Below are positions 1-9,630 of a stretch of 64,000 nt of DNA, piece after piece (within the stretch, counting starts at the first letter, position 1; each line of letters opens with the position of its first letter). Below the pieces are notes generated by a model that was not told where the DNA came from, did no database searches, and saw only the letters and a list, made by a program, of their open reading frames with translations. The stretch is taken from positions 62,001 through 126,000 of the forward strand of contig CAWFRO010000004.1 of the NCBI GenBank assembly GCA_963818225.1, in the 5' to 3' direction. The position numbers and the translations under genes are program-made. The DNA comes from Palsa-504 sp963818225 (lineage in GTDB: Bacteria > Actinomycetota > Actinomycetes > Streptosporangiales > Streptosporangiaceae).

Positions 1-1074
1 CCCATGATCGGCGAGCCTGATCGAAAGCGCGATGACCGCGAACAGGGGCGCAAGCACGAGCAGCGCCGAAGCGGCGCAGGCCTTGTCAAACGCGCTCTTG
101 ACGGCTTGCTTGGCCCCGGCCAGTTCCGGGTGGTCCACGTGCAGCAGCGGCAGACCGGCCACGGGGCGGATGGTCGTCCGCGAGCCGGCCATGTCGAGCA
201 GGGCCGGCGCGACGAACAGGTCGGTGTCGGTCTTCTCCAGTTCCCAGGCCAGCTCGCGCAGGCGGCCGCCGTCCATTTCGGGGCAGGCCAGCACCGCGAC
301 CGTATCCGCGCCGAACCGGCGCACGGCCGCCGCGACGCCGCCCAGGCCGCCGGCCACGGGCACATCGGCCGCGGATGCTCTGGCCGGGGTCGCGGCGATC
401 GCGCCGTCAGGCCCCGCACCCTCCGGCGCATCGACGAGGCAGGCGGCGACCACCGCAAGGCCGTGGTAGGTGTCCCGGCGCAGCGCGGTGACCAGGCGAG
501 CCACTGCTGCCGCATGACCCACCGCGACGACTCGCCGCACGTACCAGCCCCGGATGCGTCGTCTGTGCAGGCGCTTGCGGAGCAGGTACCTGGCCGTCAG
601 GTCCATGACGGTCGCGGACGGCAGGGCGACGGCCATGTACCCGCGGGCCAGGTCGAGCTTGGCCGCGTAGGAGATAACGGCCACGACCGCGGTCAGGTTG
701 ACCGCCGCACTGAGGATCCGGCGGAACTCATCGGAGCCGAACCCGATGAACCGGGTGTCGTACCCGCCGGCCAGCAGCACCGACATCCACCAGGCGAGGG
801 GCAGCCCGCACGTGAGACTCAGGTAGGTGAGCGGCAGGTTGGCCTGGCCCCCGAAACGCACCTTGGCCGCCACCGCGCCGGCCACCAGGGCGCACGTCCA
901 ATCGGCCAGGGCCGCCCGGCGAAGGTAGGCGCCCGTCCACGCCTTCGTGCCCGGGATAACGGTATCCCGATCGGCCGGCGCGCGGCTATCGGCTGGCCCG
1001 CGGCTGTCCGTTGGAGCGCGGCTATCGGCCGGAACGCGGTTATCGGCCTCGATCGCACTGTCGAATACACTCAT
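1..1074 (-). CDS. Polyprenyl-phosphate sugar transferase, N-terminal part (cut by window edge)
   Basis: The reading frame is open from ATG at 1074 to the left edge (358 codons, no stop). The protein has a hydrophilic N-terminus, about four membrane segments (near residues 54-71, 78-103, 119-137, 144-163), a soluble Rossmann-like middle domain (about 180-300) and another membrane segment near 336-355. This is the layout of WbaP/WcaJ-type initiating transferases, which load the first sugar phosphate on undecaprenyl phosphate. The catalytic C-terminal domain would lie left of the window, so the family call rests on architecture and on the polysaccharide genes next door. The first 40 residues contain a six-residue tandem repeat. 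It is transcribed away from the flippase gene, so the 480-base gap holds divergent promoters. Confidence 0.75.
   Translation of the reverse strand, partial: MSVFDSAIEADNRVPADSRAPTDSRGPADSRAPADRDTVIPGTKAWTGAYLRRAALADWTCALVAGAVAAKVRFGGQANLPLTYLSLTCGLPLAWWMSVLLAGGYDTRFIGFGSDEFRRILSAAVNLTAVVAVISYAAKLDLARGYMAVALPSATVMDLTARYLLRKRLHRRRIRGWYVRRVVAVGHAAAVARLVTALRRDTYHGLAVVAACLVDAPEGAGPDGAIAATPARASAADVPVAGGLGGVAAAVRRFGADTVAVLACPEMDGGRLRELAWELEKTDTDLFVAPALLDMAGSRTTIRPVAGLPLLHVDHPELAGAKQAVKSAFDKACAASALLVLAPLFAVIALSIRLADHG
958..1047 (-). repeat. 18-base in-frame tandem repeat in sugar transferase N-terminus
   Basis: Five imperfect 18-base units encode variants of the hexapeptide ADSRAP (ADNRVP, ADSRAP, TDSRGP, ADSRAP, ADRDTV). 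The unit is a multiple of three, so copy-number change would keep the frame. It lies in the predicted cytoplasmic tail before the first membrane segment. Confidence 0.8.
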
Positions 1075-1556
1075 GCCGCGAACTGCCCCCCGGCGTCCTT
1101 TCCCAAGCCGCCAGCAATATGGCGCAGAACGCGCAAGGCTCGCTCAGTCAACGGAATTGTTCCTTTCCGAATCTAACACCGATGTGTCCGTTATCGTCGG
1201 GAATAACATGAAACTCCGTGGATCTGATCTTTAGTCTCACATGCGATTTTGAGCGCTAGTTCCCTAGGCGTCTAGCATGGTATACATTAGCAGGCCCGCG
1301 GCGCCCCACTACCCGCTAGCGGTGATTTCTGCTTCGTCTCCTCTTGGTAAAGCGGAAGATGTATATCCCGCCACTGGCATAGGGTGTCCGTAAAGACAGA
1401 AGGAGGCTGAGGCATGTTCTCTGCCAGGTCGGTCATGGACGCCGGCTACCCGCGACCCGGACCGGCTACGGGTAAGAATGCCGCAATAGAGGCCTTCATT
1501 CAGTATTCCCCATTTAAGGCCCACGTCACTTGTGCGGCTTTCCTGGCCGCGGGCGG
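1075..1556. other. Divergent intergenic region, no gene seen
   Basis: This stretch lies between the leftward sugar transferase and the rightward flippase. Its middle (about 1150-1330) is clearly less GC-rich than the flanks and is the likely place of both promoters. No convincing short gene, hairpin or repeat was found. Confidence 0.5.
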
Positions 1557-3717
1557 GTGAGCAGCCGCGACGCTAGCGCCGGGGCGGCCGGGCCCGGCGC
1601 CCCGAGGCATCGGTCCCGCGCCCGTTTCCGTGTCCCGCGGCCATGGCACGTGCGGCCCGCGGGTGGCTCCGGGCCGGCCGAGAAGACCACCCTGGGGGCC
1701 ACGGCAGCCCGGGCCCTTGGCTGGACCTTCATCAGCAGTGCGCTGAGCAAGCTGGGCACGGTCGGGATCGGGATCGTGCTGGCGAGGATGCTCGGCCCGC
1801 ACGCTTTCGGCACCTACGCCGTCGCGTGGGTGGCCCTGCTGGCCGTGCTGAGCCTCAACGACATGTCGGTGAGCCTGGCCATCGTCCGCTGGCCGGGTGA
1901 TCCGGCCGAGATCACGCCGACTGTCACCACCATCGCCGTGGCGGGTAGCGCCGCCATGTATGCCGTCTGCTTCTTCGGCGCGCCGGAGTACGCCTCGGCG
2001 ATGGGGGCGCCGGCGGCCGCCAGCGTCATCCGCGTTCTGGCGCTCAGCGTCGTGCTCGACGGGCTGGTCTGCACGCCGGTAGGGCTGCTGGACCGGAGCT
2101 TCCGCCAGGACCGCAGGATGATCGCGGATCAGGTCAACAGCTGGCTCGGGGCCGTGGTATCCATCGGCCTGGCCTGGGGCGGGCTGGGCGCGATGAGCCT
2201 GGCCGTGGGCCGGATCGTCGGCGCGGTGGCGGGCGCGGTCTTGTACATAGCGTTCTCGCCCGAGCCGCTACGGTTCGGCTTCGACCCACGCGCTGCCCGC
2301 GCGCTGCTGCGGTACGGTACGCCGCTGGCCGGGCTCGACGGTTGTGGCGTTCGCCGTCACCAACGTCGACCAGCTCGTGGTGGGCCGCGTGCTCGGCGCC
2401 ACCGCCCTTGGCTTCTACGCGCTCGCGCTGAACCTCGCCACCTGGCCCATCACCATGTTCTCGCTGCCTGTCCGAAATGTGGCGCCTGCCGCGTTCGCGC
2501 GCCTTCAGCATGATCAGGAGGCCATGCGCACGGCCTTCTTGTCGTCATCGGCGCTGCTCTGCGCCGTGGCCCTGCCCGTATGCCTGGTGATCGGGGGGTC
2601 GGCCACGCCGCTGATCAGGTTCGCCTACGGCGCGCGCTGGCTGCCTGCCTCCCGGGTCCTGCCGTGGCTGTCCCTGCTCGCCGCACTGACGATCTTCTTT
2701 CAGCTGGCCTATGACTATTTCGTGGTGCTGGCCAGGGCTCGCGTTGTGTTCACCCTTCAGCTCGGCTGGCTTCTGGTGGTGATCCCCGCCCTCATCGCTG
2801 GCGCCCGCCTCGGCGGAATCGTCGGCGTCGGCGTGGCCGGGGCCGCGGTCGCCGGCGGCGTCATTCTGCCGTGGTACCTGCACGAGCTGAGGAGAGCGGG
2901 CATCCGGCGGCGGGTGCTGGGCTCCCGCCTTCGGCTTCCGCTGGCCGGTGCCGCGGCAGCGGGCCTCGCCGCGGCGGGCGCGACACGGGTGTTGCCGAAC
3001 GACCTGGCCGCGCTCGCGGTCAGCGGCGTGGCGGGGCTTGCCGTCGTCGGGCTGCTTGTCTTCCGGATGCGGGCCTCGCTCACCTGGCTGCGGCGGGGCG
3101 TTCCTGAGCCGACCGCAGTGGGCACCTCGAAAGTCCCAGCCGCCCTGACCGCCTCGAAAGTCCCGAGCGGCCCGAGAAACTCTCCAGTCTCCTCAGCCGC
3201 TTCGGGTCCACGGGCCTACGGACCCGGTCCCCTCTGCGCGCCCGTGGCCGCTGACGCCCAGAATCCGTCAGGGGCCAGGACCGAGACGGCAGGCTCAGCC
3301 GGCCGCAGACACGATGAGGCCCGCGGCCATGGCCCGCTACCCTGGCCTGCCCACCCCGACATGACGGCACCGCTGCCACAGCCTGCCTATCCGGACGTGA
3401 CGGGACCGCGGCCTGCCTACCCCGACGTGACGGGACCGCGGCCATGGCCTGCAGACCCTGACGCGACGGGACCGCGGCCATGGCCCGCCCACTCCGACGT
3501 GACCGGACCGCTGCCACGGCTTGCCTACCCGGGCGTGCCGGGACCGCGGCCCTGGCCTGCCTATCCTGACGTGACGGGACCGCTTCCCATCTTCGACTCC
3601 GTCGTCAGGCGGCGGTACCCGCGCTACGGTGACCAGGCGGCACCGATGTACTGGCGGCCGGCCACCGACATGCGGCCGGGCGACCAGGATTCGGGCGCGG
3701 CTGGGAGCTCGCGGTAG
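1557..3717 (+). CDS. Wzx-like polysaccharide flippase (MATE/MOP type), one frameshift
   Basis: A multi-helix membrane protein of the oligosaccharide flippase family, expected to move lipid-linked repeat units across the membrane. Family-like blocks include the N-terminal GWTFISSALSKLG region and, after the frame change, FAVTNVDQLVVGRVLG. The frame changes at 2331-2334: reading GGCTCGACG instead of GGGCTCGACG joins GTPLAG to STVVAFAVTN without a gap, so one extra G is the likely cause. The start is uncertain; GTG at 1557 is preferred over TTG at 1530, but neither has a strong ribosome site. About 210 residues follow the last membrane segment and include a proline-rich tandem repeat, which is unusual for Wzx. 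A true split gene is possible but less likely. Confidence 0.75.
3346..3591 (+). repeat. 36-base in-frame repeat in flippase C-terminal tail
   Basis: Seven units, mostly 36 bases, encode variants of the dodecapeptide PAYPDVTGPRPW (PAHPDMTAPLPQ, PADPDATGPRPW, PAHSDVTGPLPR and others; one unit is ten residues). The repeat sits in the predicted cytoplasmic tail of the flippase. Amino acids are better conserved than third bases, which supports translation. Confidence 0.85.
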
Positions 3718-4501
3718 ACCGGCGCGAGCCCGATGAATGATCGCGGGCAGCGCTCGGGCCGATAACGGTCCGCGAGACCCCCACGTGGCCGCCTGCCCGG
3801 TATTACAATCAGTCATATAAGTGACAATCAGCTAGCAAGGTGCACGGGGTGCAGACCTTGGCGAACCGGCGCAACAGTCGGCGCAATAGATGGCCTCGTG
3901 GAGGCCGTTCCGGTGCGGATCGGGGCGGCGTACCTGATCATCTGGCCGGACTGGGAGGCAATCAGATCCCATTGGCCCGGCTATTTGAGGTCAATCCAGC
4001 AGTTCCTCGAGGAGAAATAAAGCCGACATTAATGTCAGAGCTGGTGATCGTACCAGTGGCGGGCAGTGACGTCGGTGTTCCGGTCCCATAGCCGGCCTGC
4101 GGGCGGCGTTCATGGCGTGGTTCTTGCCCGCATCTCCACTCAGCCGGCGGTCCTCGCCGCGGGATGGCGGGCAACGGCGGCGACTAACCGCGCCATTGCG
4201 GCCGCCTCGCCGATCCTTGCGTCGGCTCGCTGATCCGCAGTGCTCGGCCTGCGCCGGTCCGTGCGGTCCCGTATCGGCAATAACCAGGCATACGGCCGTT
4301 AAAGCAACGTTCGGTGCCGGATAGTTAAAAATGCCGCAGGCAGGCTGGATTCCGCATAATAGAGCGCAATAGGTCTGCCGGAATATCTGAGTATACGTCC
4401 GGATATTCTAGGCTATGTTCCCTGTGGCTGCCCAAATATATCTGCTGGCGCATTGTCAATTGCTGGCCCGCGGCCGCCGCTGTCGTCCATAATTCTGTGA
4501 C
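3718..4501. other. Intergenic region with possible gene remnant
   Basis: No confident gene in about 780 bases of mixed, lower GC content. One frame beginning at GTG 3898 and ending at TAA 4018-4020 encodes 40 residues with protein-like composition (tryptophan and aromatic rich, ending in SIQQFLEEK). The frame stays open upstream but has no good start or ribosome site, so it may be the tail of a lost gene. A CATAAT box at 4488-4493 lies 8 bases before the next start codon and may be a leaderless promoter. Confidence 0.35.
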
Positions 4502-5437
4502 ATGACGACCGTCGTAATTCCCGCCCACAATGAAGGCCAAGTAATCCGGCGCCTTCTAGAGCAGCTCGTAAATGGCGCCGACCCGGGCGAGATGGACATA
4601 ATAGTCGTTGCCAACGGCTGCACAGATGACACCGCCGAGGTGGCGGCCTCATTCGGGCCAGCCGTCCGGGTCCTGACCCTTCCCGTCGCTAGCAAGCATG
4701 AGGCGCTGACCGCAGGAGATCGCGCTGCCGCGGGTTTCCCGCGGATCTACGTCGATGCGGATGTCGAGTTGCGGGCGGACGACGCCCGGGCGCTGGTGGC
4801 GGCCCTGCGCCAGCCGGGAGCGCTAGCCGCCGCGCCGCGACGAGAACTGGTCATGGCCGGACGGCCGTGGCAGGTGCGCTGGTACTACGATGTCTGGACG
4901 CTGCTCCCGGTAGTCCAGCGCAGACTGTGGGGCCGGGGGGTCATCGCCGTAAACGAGGCCGGGCACCGGCGCCTGGGCGCCCTGCCGTTGCTTCAGGCCG
5001 ACGATCTTGCCGCATCCCTGACATTCGAACCGCACGAGACGGTGCTGGTGCCCAGCGCCCGGGTCATCATTCACCTGCCTTTGACCTTTGCCGACCTGCT
5101 GCGCCGCAGAGCGCGCTGTAGGACCTTTGTCGCGCAGGTCGAGCGCGTGCAGGATCTCGATGGTTCGGCTGACCGGACGCGGATATCCGACCTGGCCGCC
5201 GTCATCCGGCATCGGCCCGGCATGCTGCCGCGGGTCGGGTACTTCCTGTCGGTGACCCTCTTCGCCATGCTCAGGGCCCGCGGCGCCCGCGCCCGGGGCG
5301 ACTACGTGACCTGGCTGCGTGATGAGAGCAGCCGCACCGCCGCCGCCACGGCGGCCCCCCGGCGGCCGGTGCCGTCCGCAGACGGCCGCGCCGTCCCCCT
5401 GGCCGGCGTGCCCCGCCAGATGGACGGCCGGAACTAG
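4502..5437 (+). CDS. GT2 family glycosyltransferase
   Basis: The 311-residue protein begins with the GT-A fold signature TTVVIPAHNEG, followed by IIVVANGCTDDT and a DAD metal-binding triplet at residues 85-87, all typical of nucleotide-sugar transferases of family 2. A later LLQADDLAAS region fits the acceptor-side acid motif. A hydrophobic stretch near residue 250 may anchor it to the membrane. It probably adds a sugar to the lipid-linked repeat unit. Sugar and linkage cannot be read from sequence. The start is ATG with CATAAT eight bases upstream and no ribosome site, which suggests a leaderless transcript. Confidence 0.85.
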   Translation: MTTVVIPAHNEGQVIRRLLEQLVNGADPGEMDIIVVANGCTDDTAEVAASFGPAVRVLTLPVASKHEALTAGDRAAAGFPRIYVDADVELRADDARALVAALRQPGALAAAPRRELVMAGRPWQVRWYYDVWTLLPVVQRRLWGRGVIAVNEAGHRRLGALPLLQADDLAASLTFEPHETVLVPSARVIIHLPLTFADLLRRRARCRTFVAQVERVQDLDGSADRTRISDLAAVIRHRPGMLPRVGYFLSVTLFAMLRARGARARGDYVTWLRDESSRTAAATAAPRRPVPSADGRAVPLAGVPRQMDGRN

Positions 5438-5675
5438 GGCCCTACACGACAGGTAATCCGCCGGTGTGGGCCGCCCCGATTGGCTGGCCGGGGCCCGCCG
5501 GGGAGCCAGCCTCCTGAACCGGTGAGCCCTTTCTCGCCGATTCTGCCGGTAGATACTCTTGGTATCGACTACGTTACATAACGCAATCGACGTTCTCGCC
5601 GCAGCCGGTTGCGCGCCAGTGGACGCGAGGCACCCTCCGCTGGCGGAACGGACCGTCGGCAGAAACGAGGTCCCT

Positions 5676-6686
5676 TTGAAGGCACACATGCTCGCTATCA
5701 AGATCTCCCTGGCCCTGATCGTGATCGGCGGCACGGCTGTCCTGGCGGGCCACCTGAGGCTGACCTCGACGCACGAAGCCCCGCCATCCGGGGCCGTGCA
5801 GGTCCCGAGCGACTGCATCACTGTCCCGCATGCGTGCGGCTTCCCTGATGCGACCGACACGGGCGTGCCGAGGGGGACGGCCCTGCGGCAGGTCCCCGGC
5901 CAGGTATCCAGCGGGCCGGGCTGGTACTACAACGCCAAGGCCGGCGGGGTGGTGGTGACCGCAAACGGCACCGTGCTCAGCGGCCTGTACATCCCGTGCG
6001 ACCTGATAATCGAGGCGTCCGGCGTGACGGTGCAGGATGTCCAGGTCGTGACCGGCGGGTACTTCGGCATCAGTCTCAGGCATACCGCGGGCGTCACGAT
6101 CGAGAACTCCACGATCAGCGGCCAGAACCTGACCAGCGGCCGGATCGACTCGGCGGTCGACGATGTCTACGGCGACTCAACCGGGATCGTGATCAGGAAC
6201 GATAATATCTCGCATTTCAGGACAGGCGTTCAGATATCGACCGGGCTGATAGCCGACAACTACATTCACGACCCCGGGTACATTCGCGGTGATCACACCA
6301 ATGGGATATATGTCGCCGGGACAACCGAGCCGCTGACGATCTACGGTAATACGATCTTCAACAATCTCGGGCAGACCGACGACATCAGTCTCGACGCAGC
6401 TAATTCAGGGCAGGACGTGGCCAACAAGATCGTGGTGGATAACATGCTTGTGGGCGGCGGCTACTCCATCTACGGCGGCGGCGCCCGTAGTAGCCGCACG
6501 TCGAACATCGTCATCGAGAACAACGAGTTCGGCCAGCTCTACTACCCGCGCGGCGGCAAGTACGGTCCCGTCGCCTACTTCAACTCCACCGGGAAGGGGA
6601 ATGTCTGGTCGGGGAACGCGTGGTCGGGGACCAGCCTGCCCGGCAAGGGCACCGCACGGCCAGGCAGCGCCGTGGCAGCCGGCTAG
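5676..6686 (+). CDS. Secreted right-handed beta-helix protein
   Basis: After a short basic N-terminus and one hydrophobic signal/anchor segment (ISLALIVIGGTAVLAG), the protein is built of repeated turns rich in GI, NN and IV dipeptides, such as GVTIENSTISG, GIVIRNDNISH and NIVIENNEFG. This is the pattern of pectate-lyase-like parallel beta-helix proteins. Relatives act on or bind polysaccharides, so a role in trimming or binding the exported polymer is plausible but inferred; no catalytic residues could be assigned. TTG at 5676 is chosen because AACGAGG lies five bases upstream; ATG at 5688 is the alternative. Six bases before it ends the coding of the next glycosyltransferase is not yet begun: the gap is 15 bases, so the two are probably co-transcribed. 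Confidence 0.75.
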   Translation: MKAHMLAIKISLALIVIGGTAVLAGHLRLTSTHEAPPSGAVQVPSDCITVPHACGFPDATDTGVPRGTALRQVPGQVSSGPGWYYNAKAGGVVVTANGTVLSGLYIPCDLIIEASGVTVQDVQVVTGGYFGISLRHTAGVTIENSTISGQNLTSGRIDSAVDDVYGDSTGIVIRNDNISHFRTGVQISTGLIADNYIHDPGYIRGDHTNGIYVAGTTEPLTIYGNTIFNNLGQTDDISLDAANSGQDVANKIVVDNMLVGGGYSIYGGGARSSRTSNIVIENNEFGQLYYPRGGKYGPVAYFNSTGKGNVWSGNAWSGTSLPGKGTARPGSAVAAG

Positions 6687-6701
6687 CGCCACACCCTCGC
6701 C

Positions 6702-7631
6702 GTGTCATCAGCTCTTTCCGGGCCGCCCGCCATCCTGCCCGACATCGCGGTCGTTATCGTCGCTTACAACAGCGCTCACGTCATCGGCGATCTCCTTGAC
6801 TCCCTGCCCGCGGCCCTCGACGGCCTCACGGCCGACGTCGTCGTGGTCGACAACGGGTCGAGCGACGGGACCGCGGAGCTGGTGGCGGCGCTGGGAGCCT
6901 GCCGCATAGTGCGCTCGGCCAATGTCGGTTATGCCGCTGGAATCAACCGCGGCGTGCGGGAGGCCGCGCCGGCCCAGGCCATCCTGGTCCTGAACCCGGA
7001 CGTGCGGCTCCACCCGGGGTCGCTTCCCCCGCTCCTGGCCGCGCTGGCCGAACCCCGGGTAGGCATCGCGGCCCCGCGGGTGCTCACCCCGCAGGGGAAG
7101 CTGCACTTGTCGCTGCGGCGCGAGCCCACCCTGCCGCGGGCACTCGGCCTCACCAGGACCCGGCTGGGGGTCTTCTCCGAATACGTCTACGACCCGTCCG
7201 CATACACCCGGCCGTGCACCGTGGACTGGGCGCTCGGCGCTGCCTTGATCACGTCGCGGGAATGCTACGAGGCCCTGGGCGGCTGGGACGAGACCTACTT
7301 CCTCTACTCCGAGGAGACCGACCTGTCGCTGCGGGCACGGGACGTCGGCCTGCTCACCCGGTACGAGCCGCGGGCAGTCGCGGTCCACATCGGCGGGGAG
7401 TCGGGCCGAAGCCACCGGACGCACGCCATGCAGATCGTCAACCGAGTCCGGTTGTACCGGCGCCGCCACGGCGCGCTCGCGTCCTGGGCCTACTACTGGC
7501 TCGTCGTGGCCAACCAGATGTCAAGAGTGGCGCGCGGGCGGCGTGAGTCCTGGCATGCGGTTGTGGCACTGCTCTGGCCAGAGCGTCGCCCGGCCGAACT
7601 GGGCTGCTCGGGCAGGCGCATGCCCCGGTAA
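6702..7631 (+). CDS. GT2 family glycosyltransferase, rhamnosyltransferase-like
   Basis: The 309-residue protein shows the GT2 start VVIVAYNSA, VVVDNGSSDGT, the NPDV variant of the DxD metal site, and the acceptor block GGWDETYFLYSEETDL. This arrangement (NPD plus EETDL) is common in WbbL-type rhamnosyltransferases, which fits the rml genes nearby, but donor use is an inference. It starts with GTG 15 bases after the beta-helix gene and is probably in the same transcript. The C-terminus is basic and may associate with the membrane surface. Confidence 0.85.
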   Translation: MSSALSGPPAILPDIAVVIVAYNSAHVIGDLLDSLPAALDGLTADVVVVDNGSSDGTAELVAALGACRIVRSANVGYAAGINRGVREAAPAQAILVLNPDVRLHPGSLPPLLAALAEPRVGIAAPRVLTPQGKLHLSLRREPTLPRALGLTRTRLGVFSEYVYDPSAYTRPCTVDWALGAALITSRECYEALGGWDETYFLYSEETDLSLRARDVGLLTRYEPRAVAVHIGGESGRSHRTHAMQIVNRVRLYRRRHGALASWAYYWLVVANQMSRVARGRRESWHAVVALLWPERRPAELGCSGRRMPR

Positions 7632-7771
7632 TACCGCCGCAGGGGCAGCACGGGCCGCCTGGATTAACAGATCCCGATACAAAATGCCGTAGCTGTTCGT
7701 AGTGTGGCCGACAGGAACTACACACAGGCTATGGTTCAGAAGCGCGGGAGATAAGAATGGCTTGGCATTGG

Positions 7772-7827
7772 ATAGGCAGGAATGGCCGGATAAACGAGAA
7801 TGACCGAATAGGCAGGAATGCCGGATA
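7772..7827. repeat. Pair of 21-base direct repeats upstream of polymerase gene
   Basis: Two near-identical copies of ATAGGCAGGAATG plus a GCCGGATA tail occur at a spacing of 36 bases, with a partial third copy between them. They lie in the 220-base gap before the polymerase gene. Their role is unknown; an upstream regulatory site is possible. Confidence 0.6.
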
Positions 7828-7854
7828 TACACATTCAAGCCGTTACGGCTGGGC

Positions 7855-9201
7855 ATGAAGGGATTTAGCCCGGCCCCGGCCGCGCTGGCCGCCCTGCTGC
7901 CCGGCCGTGACGCCGAGGTCGGCCGCCCGTCGCGGCGGATCGACGCAGTCACGCTGCTGAGCTGCTACGCGTTCCTACTAATGGCCATACCCTCGTCCCT
8001 GGTCGTCGGGTCGTTCGGGGCGGCAGGCGGGCCCGCCGCCCTGCTGGCAATCGCCATATTGTGCTGGTACCTGGTGGCCCGCCAGCACCCCGGCCTCGGA
8101 CTGGACCGGGGCAGGCAGCCGGTCCGGGTCGCCGCGACGATCTTCGCTGGTGTGGTCGTGGCCGCATACGTATCGGCGAGCCGGCATGCCGTGTCCGCCA
8201 CTGAGCAGAACGGCGCCGACCGCGGGCTCCTCGTGCTAGCGGGGTGGGTTGGCGTGCTCGCGCTCGCGGCGGACGGGATCGGCCGGGCTGACCGGCTGAG
8301 GACCCTCCTTCGCCGGATCGTCATACTTGCCACGGCCATGGCCGTGCTTGGGGTGATCGAGTTCTCCACTGGCGTGGACCTCGTAAAGTACATCGTGATC
8401 CCCGGCCTGTCCGCGCATCAGCAGGTGACGGATCTCGCTAGCCGCAATGGCCTGGTCCGGGTGACGGCGACAACCGGCCAGCCGCTTGAGTTCAGCGCCG
8501 TACTCGTGATGAGCCTGCCGATCGCCATCCATCAGGCCCGCTTCGCGCCGGCGGCGCTACGGGTCCGCCGCTGGCTGCAGGTCGCGCTCATCACGGTGGT
8601 GGTGCCGATGACCGGATCACGCTCGGCCTTCATCGGGCTCGCGGTGATATGCATCGTGCTCTTCCCGACCTGGTCCAGGCGCGAACGGCACCGCGCCTAC
8701 GCGGCCGGACTCGCCGTGCCGGTTCTCGCTTGGCTGGTTAAGCCGAGACTGGTGAACAGTTTCATTACGCTCTTCGCCGGGCTCGGGACCGACCAGAGCA
8801 GCCTGTCTCGTACCAACGCCTACTCAGCGGCGGTGCCTCATATCGCCGCACACCCGTGGCTCGGCCAGGGCTTCCAGACGTTCTTTCCGCAGACCTATTT
8901 CTTCGTCGACAACCAGTACCTCACTTCGCTGATTGAGACCGGGGTCCTCGGGCTCCTCGCTCTGGTGGCGTGCTTCGCGACGGGCTTTTTCACCGCGTGG
9001 AGCGTGCGGACCACGGCGACCGATGCCCGGACCCGCGACCTGGGGCAATGCCTGGCCGTATCGATCGCGGCCGGCGCCATATGCTTCGCCTCGTTCGACG
9101 CCCTGTCCTTCTCCATCGCCGCCGGCCTGTTCTTCCTGCTGCTCGGCTGCGTAGGAGCGGCTTGGAGACTTGGGCGGGCGCAGCAGCTGGCCGGGGATTA
9201 G
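7855..9201 (+). CDS. O-antigen ligase/Wzy-like polysaccharide polymerase
   Basis: A 448-residue protein with about ten membrane helices and one larger outer loop near residues 270-350. The block SLSRTNAYSAAVPHIAAHP followed by GQGFQTFF matches the conserved RxxxW/H-P-GxG region of the O-antigen ligase/Wzy superfamily. In a Wzx/Wzy system this protein would polymerise repeat units on the outer face of the membrane. No other polymerase candidate is present, so this is the best Wzy. ATG at 7855 is the first plausible start. A strong hairpin about 350 bases downstream can end its transcript. Confidence 0.8.
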   Translation: MKGFSPAPAALAALLPGRDAEVGRPSRRIDAVTLLSCYAFLLMAIPSSLVVGSFGAAGGPAALLAIAILCWYLVARQHPGLGLDRGRQPVRVAATIFAGVVVAAYVSASRHAVSATEQNGADRGLLVLAGWVGVLALAADGIGRADRLRTLLRRIVILATAMAVLGVIEFSTGVDLVKYIVIPGLSAHQQVTDLASRNGLVRVTATTGQPLEFSAVLVMSLPIAIHQARFAPAALRVRRWLQVALITVVVPMTGSRSAFIGLAVICIVLFPTWSRRERHRAYAAGLAVPVLAWLVKPRLVNSFITLFAGLGTDQSSLSRTNAYSAAVPHIAAHPWLGQGFQTFFPQTYFFVDNQYLTSLIETGVLGLLALVACFATGFFTAWSVRTTATDARTRDLGQCLAVSIAAGAICFASFDALSFSIAAGLFFLLLGCVGAAWRLGRAQQLAGD

Positions 9202-9396
9202 CCTAGGCGGCTGGGCGTTGCGTGGCGGTCCGCCGGGTTCGTTGCGGCGGTCGACCGGTTGACGCCCGATGCCCGGGCGACGTACGCGGCCGGGGCCGGA
9301 TGCCGGTCATCCGGGTTCGTGCGCCCGGTGCTGGTGCCGTATACGCCCGGGTCCTCGGGGGGGCTCGACGACGCCGTCGACTTCGCCCTTCTGGCC

Positions 9397-9466
9397 GCCC
9401 TGCCAGCGTCGCCCTGCCAGCGTCGCCCTGCCAGCGTCGCCCTGCCAGCGTCGCCCTGCCAGCCTC
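9397..9466. repeat. 14-base tandem repeat, five copies
   Basis: Five head-to-tail copies of GCCCTGCCAGCGTC; the fifth has one mismatch. The period is not a multiple of three and the array is between two convergent genes, so it is probably not coding. The 430-base gap (9202-9630) otherwise holds only the hairpin described separately. Confidence 0.9.
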
Positions 9467-9551
9467 GCCGTGCTCGCTGTCCTGGGCGTCGGTGGCAACA
9501 GCGGAGCGCACACGATCCTGCGCACGGCACGCGTCCGGGACAGCGCGCAGT

Positions 9552-9592
9552 GCCGGGGGCGGTCCCATTTCATGGGCGGGACCGCCCCCGGC
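9552..9592. terminator. Strong bidirectional hairpin between convergent genes
   Basis: Perfect 15-base arms (GCCGGGGGCGGTCCC and its complement at 9578-9592) enclose an 11-base loop. It lies between the convergent polymerase and Wzz-like genes and can stop both transcripts. There is no U tract, which is usual for actinomycetes. Confidence 0.8.
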
Positions 9593-9630
9593 GAACGCAG
9601 CTCGACGCGGCACAGGCTGTGCCCCGCAGA

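Noticed and set aside
4..1176. Long plus-strand open frame at the left edge
   Set aside because: It is antisense to the sugar transferase frame, which has membrane segments and a family-like layout; the plus product is Arg/Gly/Gln-rich shadow sequence.
3840..4091. Plus-strand 83-codon frame
   Set aside because: No start signal, mixed composition; another frame in the same stretch looks more protein-like.
9397..9466. Short tandem repeat as a CRISPR or origin iteron array
   Set aside because: Units are contiguous 14-mers without spacers, and no replication gene is nearby.
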